Shown: positions 1-4,928, numbered from the stretch's first letter. The stretch is 7,366 bases of DNA from an uncultured Muribaculaceae bacterium (GCA_910583775.1 CAJTYD010000094.1:1-7366), one strand, 5' to 3'. A program made the numbers and translations. The notes: generated by a model from the letters alone, not told the origin.

Positions 1-263
1 CTGACGGTCTTATTTATGACGCGCCGTTGTATGACCATGTGGCAGCCATAGGGATTAATGGAATTATCTCAAAAGAATTCGAACCGGAAATCAGGCGCCG
101 TGTAGAGCTATACTGGAGAACGGCTCACCCCAAAGACACTATCATTCCATTTGATGCTTGTATCGAGGAATATAACGTTCCAATCACAGCTCCGGCTACT
201 TTCAAAAGCAAGGAAGAGATAAAGCGATTGATTCAGGCAGTCGAGGCTCAGCAAGAGGATTAA
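1..263 (+). CDS. C-terminal end of an unrecognised protein (5' partial)
   Basis: The reading frame is open from base 3 to the TAA at 261-263, so the start lies outside the window; 86 residues are visible. I do not recognise the family. The visible part is soluble, with no membrane segment or cysteine cluster, and reads as mixed alpha/beta: a hydrophobic stretch (HVAAIGINGII), a charged helix (EFEPEIRRRVELYW), a strand-like IIPFDACIEEY and a final helix (KSKEEIKRLIQAVEAQQED). A TTG at 27 could be read as a start, but the frame continues upstream without a stop and no ribosome-binding region is visible, so I treat it as internal. Codon use is more A/T-ending than in rbr, metY or sdhA, which fits an accessory or transferred gene but is weak on so few codons. 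It converges on rbr. Confidence 0.6.
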   Translation, partial: DGLIYDAPLYDHVAAIGINGIISKEFEPEIRRRVELYWRTAHPKDTIIPFDACIEEYNVPITAPATFKSKEEIKRLIQAVEAQQED

Positions 264-299
264 CCCCGTGCAATTGGTGAATTTAGTTTGTAATATTCT

Positions 300-359
300 G
301 ATAACAAGCGTTTAATACATTCTTCAACGAGGAGAAGTATTGACAAACGCCTTATTATC
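300..359. repeat. Long bulged hairpin (60 nt)
   Basis: The arms 300-325 and 331-359 fold on each other around the loop AACGA (326-330). From the base upward the pairs are GATAA/TTATC, a C-A mismatch (305/354), AAG/CTT, CGTTT/AAACG, AATAC/GTATT and TTCTTC/GGAGAA with one G-U pair. Unpaired bases are 350 (C) and 342-344 (GAC) on the right arm, and 319 on the left. Neither strand has a T-run after the stem, so it is not a standard intrinsic terminator. It sits between two converging genes. The function is unknown; it could be a transcript-end processing structure or a recombination site. Confidence 0.6.
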
Positions 360-376
360 GGGGCCTGATTAATAAG

Positions 377-422
377 AATAAAAAAGCGGCCATGCGGAAT
401 GCCGGAGCATCTGCATGGCCGT
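377..422 (-). terminator. Intrinsic terminator of the perR-rbr operon
   Basis: The arms 387-395 and 413-421 are a perfect 9-bp inverted repeat (CGGCCATGC/GCATGGCCG), with a second inner stem ATGC/GCAT (399-402 with 407-410) around CGGA. Read on the minus strand the stem is followed by a six-T run and ATTC. It begins about 20 bases after the rbr stop codon, so it ends transcripts coming from perR-rbr. Confidence 0.9.
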
Positions 423-443
423 CTTATTCATTTCAGAAGGGGA

Positions 444-986
444 TCAATAGTTGGTTGCGCGGATCTCGAAGAAGCTTTCGGGATGGGCGCATACCGGACA
501 AACCTTCGGAGCTTTCTTGCCGATCACGATGTGACCGCAGTTACGGCAGATCCATACGGTGTCGCCTTCGCGCGAGAAGACGATGCCCTCCTCGATGTTC
601 TTGAGCAGACGGAGATAACGCTCCTCGTGATGGCGCTCGATGGCGGCCACACCGCGGAATTTGCGCGCGATCTCGGGGAAGCCCTCCTCGTCGGCCTCTG
701 CGGCCATGCGCTCGTACATATTCGTCCACTCGAAGTTCTCACCCTCGGCGGCATCGCGGAGATTCGTCATGGTCTCGGGCACCTCGCCGCCGTGAAGAAG
801 CTTGAACCAGAGTTTGGCGTGCTCCTTCTCGTTGTTGGCCGTCTCCTCAAAGATAGCGGCGATCTGCTCGTAGCCGTCTTTCTTGGCCTTCGAGGCATAA
901 TAGCTATATTTATTGCGGGCCTGTGATTCGCCTGCAAACGCCTCCATAAGGTTGCGTTCTGTCTTTGTTCCTTTTAATTCTTTCAT
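444..986 (-). CDS. rbr: Rubrerythrin (diiron peroxidase with C-terminal rubredoxin domain)
   Basis: This 180-aa cytoplasmic non-heme iron peroxidase reduces hydrogen peroxide with electrons passed through its rubredoxin centre. Residues 1-135 form the ferritin-like four-helix domain. By alignment from memory with the Desulfovibrio vulgaris protein, the diiron ligands are Glu20, Glu53, His56, Glu83, Glu86, Glu117 and His120, all present, including the Glu86/His56 pair (Glu97/His56 in D. vulgaris) between which one iron moves on reduction. Residues 145-175 are the rubredoxin-type domain, with the FeS4 cysteines Cys147/Cys150 (CRNCG) and Cys163/Cys166 (CPVCAHP). Length and termini match classical rubrerythrins (about 180-195 aa), so it looks intact. 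It starts 12 bases after the perR stop on the same strand with only A/T-rich sequence between, so it is probably co-transcribed and PerR-controlled. The start ATG (984-986) gives the family's usual MKxLKG N-terminus. Confidence 0.97.
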   Translation of the reverse strand: MKELKGTKTERNLMEAFAGESQARNKYSYYASKAKKDGYEQIAAIFEETANNEKEHAKLWFKLLHGGEVPETMTNLRDAAEGENFEWTNMYERMAAEADEEGFPEIARKFRGVAAIERHHEERYLRLLKNIEEGIVFSREGDTVWICRNCGHIVIGKKAPKVCPVCAHPESFFEIRATNY

Positions 987-998
987 TTTGAGTTATTT

Positions 999-1454
999 TT
1001 AGTTATTATCAGTTATTTTACTTTCTTTTTCCTTCATGCATTCCGGGCAAAGTCCTCGCAGCGTCACCTCCACCGAGTCTATACCGAACTGCGGAGCCAT
1101 AATCTTCGACATCCCCTCGGGCATCGGCATATCGTAAATCCGCGAGCAACGCCGGCAGATGAAATGGCTATGGTCAGGCTGCAGAGCCATGTCATATCTC
1201 GAACAGCCGGATTCGATCTCAAGCTCCCGCAGAAGCCCCGCTTCCGTAAGGGTCTTGAGGGAGTTATAGACAGTTGTTCTCGATAAAGAACGAAATAGCT
1301 TCGAAAGGCTTGAATATATATCCTCAGCCGCCGGGTGCATCCTGCCGTTGGCTACGGCGGAGAGCACCGCGATCCGCTGCGCCGACGGGCGGATGCCCTT
1401 CGCCTGCAACATTTCGGTAAGCTTCTCGATCGAATATTCCTTAGTCTTTTCCAT
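999..1454 (-). CDS. perR: PerR-type peroxide-sensing repressor (Fur family)
   Basis: This 151-aa DNA-binding repressor has a Fur-family winged helix (residues about 8-85; recognition helix SRTTVYNSLKTL at 58-69) and a C-terminal dimerisation/metal domain. The structural zinc site is complete: CRRC (Cys100, Cys103) and CPEC (Cys136, Cys139). The regulatory metal ligands line up with Bacillus subtilis PerR: His40 (H37), Asp88 (D85), His95 (H91), His97 (H93) and Asp108 (D104). Asp rather than Glu at the last position is the residue linked to peroxide sensing in PerR, which is why I call PerR and not Fur or Zur. In the family, iron-loaded repressor binds DNA and loses binding when peroxide oxidises the metal-ligand histidines. 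It lies directly upstream of rbr, the usual PerR target in anaerobes, and its own promoter holds a palindrome, which suggests autoregulation. Real metal and peroxide responses are inferred. Confidence 0.9.
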   Translation of the reverse strand: MEKTKEYSIEKLTEMLQAKGIRPSAQRIAVLSAVANGRMHPAAEDIYSSLSKLFRSLSRTTVYNSLKTLTEAGLLRELEIESGCSRYDMALQPDHSHFICRRCSRIYDMPMPEGMSKIMAPQFGIDSVEVTLRGLCPECMKEKESKITDNN

Positions 1455-1473
1455 ATCATTTTTGAAATCATTA

Positions 1474-1504
1474 CAAAATTAGTAATAATTACAATTATTG
1501 CAAA
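1474..1504 (-). promoter_or_regulatory. Bacteroidetes-type promoter of perR-rbr
   Basis: On the minus strand a -33 TTTG (complement 1501-1504) is followed by exactly 19 bases and a -7 TAATTTTG (complement 1474-1481), matching TTTG-N19-TAnnTTTG. The expected start is near 1468, giving a leader of only about 14 nt before the perR ATG. There is no Shine-Dalgarno sequence, as is usual in this phylum. Confidence 0.75.
1484..1499. promoter_or_regulatory. Probable PerR operator (7-2-7 palindrome)
   Basis: AATAATT-AC-AATTATT is a perfect inverted repeat, with a further G/C pair one base out on each side (1482/1501). It fills the spacer between the -33 and -7 boxes, where bound repressor would exclude RNA polymerase. 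The A/T-rich 7-bp half-sites resemble the Bacillus Per box, which is 7-1-7; here the gap is two bases. Assignment to PerR is inferred from position and composition. Confidence 0.6.
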
Positions 1505-1542
1505 ATTATTCCAGGTTAATTTTTCATAAAAACAAAAAAAGC

Positions 1543-1659
1543 GGCTTAACTCAAGCTAAAGCTTAATCACGAGGCTGATTCAAGCTGAAGCCTGGCCACA
1601 AGGCTGATTCAAGCTGAAGCCTGGCCACAAGGCTGATTCAAGCTGAAGCTTGGCCACAG
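1543..1659 (-). repeat. Tandem array of REP-like hairpins (29-30 bp unit, four copies)
   Basis: Units are 1543-1572 (diverged, 30 bp), 1573-1601, 1602-1630 (these two identical) and 1631-1659 (two differences from them). Read on the minus strand each unit has a GTGG tetranucleotide (GTGA in the diverged copy) followed by a short stem with a 4-nt loop: CAGGC-TTCA-GCTTG with one G-U pair in units 2 and 3, and perfect CAAGC-TTCA-GCTTG (1639-1652) in unit 4. The diverged unit keeps AAGC-TTTA-GCTT (1553-1564). GTGG or GTAG 5' of an imperfect palindrome is the known signature of REP sequences mobilised by RAYT proteins, and a RAYT-like gene follows at 2162. The assignment rests on that architecture. 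Confidence 0.75.
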
Positions 1660-1711
1660 AACCAGCCTACGAAGGGCTTCCGAATAAAGGCGCTAAGCCA
1701 ACGAAAATGCT

Positions 1712-1762
1712 GCAAAAGCAGGAAGACAGCGAAAAGCCGCAAAAGCAGGAAGCCAGCGAAAA
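1712..1762. repeat. 27-bp-period direct repeat, two copies
   Basis: A 24-base unit (GCAAAAGCAGGAAG, then A or C, then CAGCGAAAA) occurs at 1712-1735 and 1739-1762 with one mismatch. No open frame uses it. It lies between the two oppositely oriented REP-like hairpins. Confidence 0.85.
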
Positions 1763-1785
1763 AGGGGAGGCAATTTCTTGAGAAT

Positions 1786-1812
1786 TGGTTCTGTGGGCCC
1801 GGCTTCAGCCGG
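1786..1812 (+). repeat. REP-like hairpin, inverted relative to the array
   Basis: TGGTTCTGTGG (1786-1796) is followed by GC and the perfect hairpin CCGGC-TTCA-GCCGG (1799-1812). The same 11-base 5' sequence precedes the copies at 1654-1664 and 3176-3186 on the minus strand. The stem sequence differs from theirs but the layout (GTGG, 5-bp stem, TTCA loop) is the same. Paired with the copy at 1639-1664 it makes a head-to-head arrangement like a BIME. Confidence 0.7.
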
Positions 1813-1867
1813 CCTTTGATCCTGAATTCATCTTAATCTCTCTTTTCTTCAGCCGGCCTTTGATCCT
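1803..1867 (+). repeat. 21-bp perfect direct repeat, 44-bp period (REP 3' half)
   Basis: A 21-base sequence starting CTTCAGCCGGCC and ending TTGATCCT occurs at 1803-1823 and 1847-1867 without mismatch. The first copy contains the loop and 3' arm of the plus-strand REP-like hairpin. The second lacks the GTGG and the 5' arm, so it looks like a truncated REP. Confidence 0.8.
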
Positions 1868-2161
1868 TAATCTCCTTTTTCTTTTTGCCTCAGCGGCTAC
1901 TTAGGGCTTTTTAAGCCTCTAATAATTGCCTTTTAGCCGGATTCTTTCCTATTTTAGGCCGCATTTGGATTTTTATGCCTGATTGATTTGCGGTTATGGC
2001 AGCATTTTCCTAAATTTGCGATTAAGGATGAAGAATAAGCTCTTCTTTTTAAGGAGATCTCGCTGAGAGCTTTCCTCGGTAATTTTCGCCAAGGGCTTTC
2101 CCCAGGAGATTTCTTCGGGGGCTTATGCTTTAGGGAGCGTTTTCTTTATAATTATATCTCG
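1868..2161. other. Non-coding leader region before the RAYT-like gene
   Basis: No credible gene on either strand. It holds several small hairpins: AGGGCTT-TTT-AAGCCT (1904-1918, one bulge), the 8-bp palindrome GAGATCTC (about 2054-2061) and a 4-nt-loop hairpin at 2100-2120 (CCCC/GGGG, one bulged A, GGAG/CTTC, loop ATTT). GGGCTTTCC-like words recur (near 2068, 2093 and 2120). I see no clear TAnnTTTG promoter for the gene at 2162. The pattern suggests decayed repeats. Confidence 0.5.
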
Positions 2162-3145
2162 ATGCCTGAGTTCAATCATAGTCAGAACAGAAGATGCAGG
2201 AACCACGATTACCGCAGCCGCTGCATCTATATGATAACTATGCTGAAATCGAAGCAGGCGCCTTTCCTTTCCGGCATCTCCCGCGATCCGAAGGCGTCTA
2301 AAATCTCGCCCATAGTGGAAATTTATCCGGCCGGCAAGATAATTCACGATTGCCTTAACCTCCTTTGCCGCGATTATCGCGGTCTGCGCATCCTTAACCG
2401 CATCGTGATGCCCGATCATCTCCATTTCGAGCTTTTCGTGACCGAAAGAACGGAGCTTACCCTCGGTTCGATGATGGCAGCCTTCAAATCGGGCTGCACA
2501 AATAAATTTCACGAAGAATTTCCCCAATCTCAATTGGCCTTAGGCAAACTCCCGCTGTTTGAAAAGGGTTTCAATGATAAAATCGCCTTCAAGGCCGGAG
2601 CCAAAGATGCCTTTTATGAGTATATATCGGATAATCCCCGCAGATATCTGGTAAAGAAGCTTTACCCGGAATTCTTTTTCCATAAACTGCTAATAAATGT
2701 CAAAGGCAGAAAATGCGGCCTTTACGGCAATATCTTTCTGCTCGACAACCCGGTGAAATCATTCGTGAAGCTAAGCCGCGAGCCTTTGAAGACTCCGGAT
2801 TATGAGCTGAAGATCAGGGAATGGGAGGAGACGATCCGCTCGGGAGGGGTGTTGGTCTCCCCTTTCATCAATCCATACGAGAAGGAATATAGAGACGCGG
2901 CCGTCAAAAACGGCAACGGCATAATCCTGATCACCGATTACCGCTTTTCCGACCGGAAAAAGCCCTATAAAGAGCTGTTCGACCAATGTGCGGAAGGGCG
3001 ACTGCTGATCGTCAGCACCGAGGAATTCGCCGAGCCGCCGAAAGCGATGAAATATCTGCACGCCCAGGAGCTCAACGCCATCGCCGCGGAAATCGCGCAA
3101 CTCGCCCCGCGGGGCGCGCGCCTCACGCGCCGCCCCAGCTCCTGA
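2162..3145 (+). CDS. REP-associated HUH/Y1 transposase-like protein with extra C-terminal domain
   Basis: This 327-aa protein's N-terminal part (about 18-165) is a Y1 transposase-like fold: strand CIYMITML (21-28), strand GLRILNRIVMP, then the HUH motif DHLH (His86, His88) and the tyrosine helix FYEYISDNPRRY, where Tyr154 is the likely nucleophile. Such proteins (TnpA_REP/RAYT, IS200/IS605-related) cut single-stranded DNA at REP hairpins. Typical members are about 150-220 aa. Here residues 185-310 add an alpha/beta segment (strands GVLVSPFI 229-236, GIILITDY 253-260, RLLIVST 280-286) resembling a Rossmann-type fold; a SLOG/DprA-like relation is only an impression. The last 15 or so residues are Arg/Pro-rich, over GC-rich palindromic DNA. 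The frame is unbroken with both motifs intact, so it may be active. ATG 2162 is the upstream-most start; Met24 would cut into the first strand. REP-like repeats flank it, which supports a cognate pair. Confidence 0.8.
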   Translation: MPEFNHSQNRRCRNHDYRSRCIYMITMLKSKQAPFLSGISRDPKASKISPIVEIYPAGKIIHDCLNLLCRDYRGLRILNRIVMPDHLHFELFVTERTELTLGSMMAAFKSGCTNKFHEEFPQSQLALGKLPLFEKGFNDKIAFKAGAKDAFYEYISDNPRRYLVKKLYPEFFFHKLLINVKGRKCGLYGNIFLLDNPVKSFVKLSREPLKTPDYELKIREWEETIRSGGVLVSPFINPYEKEYRDAAVKNGNGIILITDYRFSDRKKPYKELFDQCAEGRLLIVSTEEFAEPPKAMKYLHAQELNAIAAEIAQLAPRGARLTRRPSS

Positions 3146-3153
3146 AGCGGGGC
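3132..3153 (+). repeat. Hairpin over the stop codon of the RAYT-like gene
   Basis: GCCCC (3132-3136) pairs with GGGGC (3149-3153), with an inner GCT/AGC stem (3138-3140 with 3146-3148) around the loop CCTGA that contains most of the TGA stop (3143-3145). There is no T-run after it on the plus strand, so it is not a canonical terminator. A 12-bp palindrome GCCCCGCGGGGC lies at 3104-3115 inside the end of the gene. Confidence 0.55.
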
Positions 3154-3159
3154 GCTTAA

Positions 3160-3198
3160 TCAAGCTAAAGCTTGGCCACAGAACCAGCCTACGAAGGG
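3160..3198 (-). repeat. REP-like hairpin copy downstream of the RAYT-like gene
   Basis: This 39-bp stretch matches 1638-1676 with one mismatch and in the same orientation; the last 31 bases (3168-3198 and 1646-1676) are identical. On the minus strand it reads TGGTTCTGTGG (complement 3176-3186), C, then the hairpin CAAGC-TTTA-GCTTG (3161-3174). The two copies bracket the RAYT-like gene as direct repeats about 1.5 kb apart. Confidence 0.85.
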
Positions 3199-3203
3199 AC
3201 TTA

Positions 3204-3217
3204 CCAAGGGAACTTGG
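3204..3217. repeat. Perfect 5-4-5 hairpin
   Basis: CCAAG-GGAA-CTTGG is a perfect inverted repeat with a 4-nt loop. It has the geometry of the neighbouring REP-like stems but lacks the TGGTTCTGTGG sequence, so membership in that family is uncertain. Confidence 0.5.
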
Positions 3218-3235
3218 CAGAGGGCGGCTACGGGG

Positions 3236-3253
3236 GGCTTCGCCGGCGAAGCC
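3236..3253 (-). terminator. 18-bp perfect palindrome just after the metY stop
   Basis: GGCTTCGCC/GGCGAAGCC is perfectly self-complementary and begins 2 bases past the metY TAA on the minus strand. It could fold as a 7-bp stem with a CCGG loop. On the metY strand it is followed by a C-run rather than a T-run, so it is at best a non-canonical or 3'-end-stabilising structure. On the plus strand it is followed by CTTTTAGC (only four Ts), where it could slow transcripts coming from the RAYT-like gene. Confidence 0.4.
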
Positions 3254-3255
3254 TT

Positions 3256-4536
3256 TTAGCGGGGGAAAGCCTGGGAAAGGTCGGCGATGATATCGTCGGG
3301 GTTCTCGATGCCGACCGAGAGGCGGATGAGGTCGGGGGCGACGCCGGCCTGGATGAGCTGCTCGTCGGAGAGCTGGCGGTGGGTGTGGCTGGCGGGATGA
3401 AGCACGCAGGTGCGGGCATCGGCTACATGGGTGACAATGGCGATCATCTTCAGGCGGTCCATGAATTCCTCTGCATCCTTTCGCGAGCCCTTGAGGCCGA
3501 AGGCGATCACACCGCAGGTGCCGTTCGGGGCATATTTCTTTGCAAGCTCATAATATTTACTGCTTTTGAGGCCGGGGTAATTCACCCATGCCACCTGCGG
3601 CTGCGCCTCGAGCCATTCGGCCACCTTCTGCGCGTTTGAGCAATGGCGCGGCATACGGAGATGAAGGGTTTCAAGGCCGATGTTGAGCAGGAATGCGTTC
3701 ATCGGGCTCTGGATCGAACCGAGGTCGCGCATCAGCTGGGCAGTGGCCTTTGTGATATAGGCGCCTTTGCCGAAAGCCTTGCTATAGGTAAGGCCATGAT
3801 ATGAATCGTCGGGCGTGGTGAGACCGGGGAATTTTTCGGCATGAGCATCCCAGTCAAAGTTGCCGCTGTCAACGATGGCTCCGCCGACGGCAGTGGCATG
3901 GCCGTCCATGTATTTGGTGGTGGAATGCGTAACGATATCGGCACCCCACTCGAAGGGGCGGCAGTTGATCGGGGTTGCGAAAGTATTGTCGACGATCAGA
4001 GGAACGCCGTGGGCATGGGCCACCTTAGCGAATTTCTCGATATCGAGCACATTCATTCCCGGGTTAGACATAGTCTCGCCGAACATCGCCTTCGTGTTGG
4101 GACGGAATGCCGCGGAAAGGGTCTCCTCGTCGGCGTCGGGATCGACGAAAGTAACCTCCACTCCATGCTTTTTGAGAGTGACTCCGAAGAGGTTGAAGGT
4201 GCCACCGTAAATGGTGGAAGAGCATACGATATGGTCGCCGGCCTCGGCAATATTCATTACCGCATAGAAATTGGCGGCCTGCCCCGAAGAGGTAAGCATC
4301 CCGGCCACTCCCCCTTCGAGAGCCGCGATCTTGGCGGCTACGGCATCGTTGGTGGGATTCTGAAGGCGGGTATAGAAATAGCCGCTCTCCTCGAGATCGA
4401 AGAGGCGCGCCATCTGCTCGCTCGAATCATATTTAAAAGTTGTGCTCTGTATGATAGGGAGCACCCGGGGCTCCCCGTTCTTCGGCTGCCAGCCACCCTG
4501 CACGCAGAGGCTTTCACGGCTTAATTTTCTGTCCAT
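3256..4536 (-). CDS. metY: O-acetylhomoserine sulfhydrylase (aminocarboxypropyltransferase)
   Basis: This 426-aa cytoplasmic PLP enzyme of the Cys/Met metabolism family makes homocysteine from O-acetylhomoserine and sulfide in methionine synthesis. Visible family landmarks are the N-terminal region RESLCVQGGWQP, the phosphate-binding YTRLQNPT (Tyr55, Arg57) reaching the neighbouring subunit, SSGQAA (83-88), VDNTFATP with Asp183 that contacts the pyridine nitrogen, the PLP lysine Lys208 in HSTTKYMDGH, and RLSVGIE with Arg405 that binds the substrate carboxylate. Length (about 425-435 aa) and motif spacing fit MetY rather than the shorter cystathionine gamma-synthase/lyase. An ATG at 4624-4626 is in frame but falls inside the tRNA terminator, and the extra 30 residues look like translated leader; ATG 4534-4536 gives the family N-terminus. 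The leader contains a GGCCGC/GCGGCC stem (4568-4573 with 4591-4596). I see no clear promoter. It converges with the RAYT-like gene. Confidence 0.95.
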   Translation of the reverse strand: MDRKLSRESLCVQGGWQPKNGEPRVLPIIQSTTFKYDSSEQMARLFDLEESGYFYTRLQNPTNDAVAAKIAALEGGVAGMLTSSGQAANFYAVMNIAEAGDHIVCSSTIYGGTFNLFGVTLKKHGVEVTFVDPDADEETLSAAFRPNTKAMFGETMSNPGMNVLDIEKFAKVAHAHGVPLIVDNTFATPINCRPFEWGADIVTHSTTKYMDGHATAVGGAIVDSGNFDWDAHAEKFPGLTTPDDSYHGLTYSKAFGKGAYITKATAQLMRDLGSIQSPMNAFLLNIGLETLHLRMPRHCSNAQKVAEWLEAQPQVAWVNYPGLKSSKYYELAKKYAPNGTCGVIAFGLKGSRKDAEEFMDRLKMIAIVTHVADARTCVLHPASHTHRQLSDEQLIQAGVAPDLIRLSVGIENPDDIIADLSQAFPR

Positions 4537-4613
4537 ATCCAAAAGATTAATTACCTGATTATTATCCGGCCGCGACACTAAAAAGCGAAAGCGGCCAAAA
4601 GCAACAGTAAATG

Positions 4614-4639
4614 AAAAAAGGGCCACAGAGACGTGACCC
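4614..4639 (-). terminator. Intrinsic terminator of tRNA-Arg
   Basis: On the minus strand GGGTCAC (complement 4633-4639) and GTGGCCC (complement 4620-4626) form a 7-bp stem with one G-U pair around GTCTCT, followed by a six-T run (4614-4619). It begins one base after the tRNA CCA end and lies ahead of metY, so the two genes are transcribed separately. Confidence 0.9.
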
Positions 4640-4640
4640 T

Positions 4641-4717
4641 TGGTGATCCGGCCGGGACTCGAACCCGGAACCCACAGCTTAGAAGGCTGTTGCTCTATCC
4701 AGTTGAGCTACCAGACC
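4641..4717 (-). tRNA. tRNA-Arg (anticodon UCU)
   Basis: The 77-nt cloverleaf reads on the minus strand as acceptor GGTCTGG/CCGGATC (two G-U pairs), D-stem GCTC/GAGC, anticodon stem ACAGC/GCTGT with loop CTTCTAA (anticodon TCT, reading AGA/AGG), a 5-nt variable loop, T-stem CCGGG/CCCGG with loop TTCGAGT, discriminator A and an encoded CCA. All stems close without mismatch. It has its own promoter and terminator. Confidence 0.97.
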
Positions 4718-4732
4718 AACGCATTTGCGGTG

Positions 4733-4763
4733 CAAAGGTAATGATTATATTTGAAACTGCCAA
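4733..4763 (-). promoter_or_regulatory. Promoter of tRNA-Arg
   Basis: On the minus strand TTG (complement 4761-4763), 20 bases, then TACCTTTG (complement 4733-4740) match the Bacteroidetes -33/-7 consensus. The expected transcription start is about ten bases before the mature tRNA 5' end at 4717. Confidence 0.75.
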
Positions 4764-4822
4764 TAAAGAGGGGCACAAAATCGCCGGGCGCGCATAAAAA
4801 GAGAAAAATTTCCTTAATTATT

Positions 4823-4852
4823 TTTGCGATTGCAGAAATAATGATAAATTTG
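4823..4852 (+). promoter_or_regulatory. Candidate promoter of the sdh operon
   Basis: TTTG (4823-4826), 18 bases, then TAAATTTG (4845-4852) fit the -33/-7 pattern with a spacer one base shorter than usual. Start near 4858, divergent from the tRNA promoter, would give a leader of about 140 nt before sdhC. No other TAnnTTTG stands out between here and the gene. Confidence 0.6.
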
Positions 4853-4872
4853 CAGAAAATCATCGTTATTGG

Positions 4873-4928
4873 GGAGATTGCGTCTGACCGCGAGCGAAAG
4901 GAAAGAGGATAACAGGCGCGTCGGCTCC
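4873..4928 (+). ncRNA. Possible structured 5' leader of sdhC
   Basis: GGAG (4873-4876) can pair with CTCC (4925-4928), enclosing a stem CTGA-C-CGCG (4884-4892, C bulged) with CGCGTCGG (4917-4924). The apical loop of about 24 nt is purine-rich (GCGAAAGGAAAGAGG). The two stems abut on the 3' side. After it the leader becomes A/T-rich and unstructured up to the ATG. I do not recognise a known riboswitch; this is a fold seen by eye. Confidence 0.35.

Noticed and set aside
399..926. A 175-codon open frame on the plus strand opposite rbr
   Set aside because: It is the shadow of rubrerythrin and would start inside the operon terminator.
1543..1659. A CRISPR array
   Set aside because: The units are contiguous 29-bp tandem repeats with no unique spacers, and no cas gene is near.
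2123..2533. A 136-codon open frame on the minus strand opposite the RAYT-like gene
   Set aside because: It lies opposite the conserved HUH region; the plus-strand frame carries the known motifs.
2162..3145. A complete IS200/IS605 insertion sequence
   Set aside because: The protein is longer than IS200 TnpA, has an extra domain, no TnpB/IscB partner is present, and the flanking hairpins recur as tandem and inverted copies, which fits REP/RAYT better.
3841..4524. A 227-codon open frame on the plus strand opposite metY
   Set aside because: It overlaps the metY coding region, which has every expected motif; its own translation resembles no family.
4537..4613. A SAM riboswitch upstream of metY
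   Set aside because: The leader is too short for SAM-I and I could not recognise the conserved core of SAM-II or other SAM classes.
4537..4626. An upstream in-frame ATG that would add 30 residues to MetY
   Set aside because: The ATG lies within the tRNA terminator stem and the added residues do not look like the family N-terminus; the downstream ATG at 4536 fits family length.
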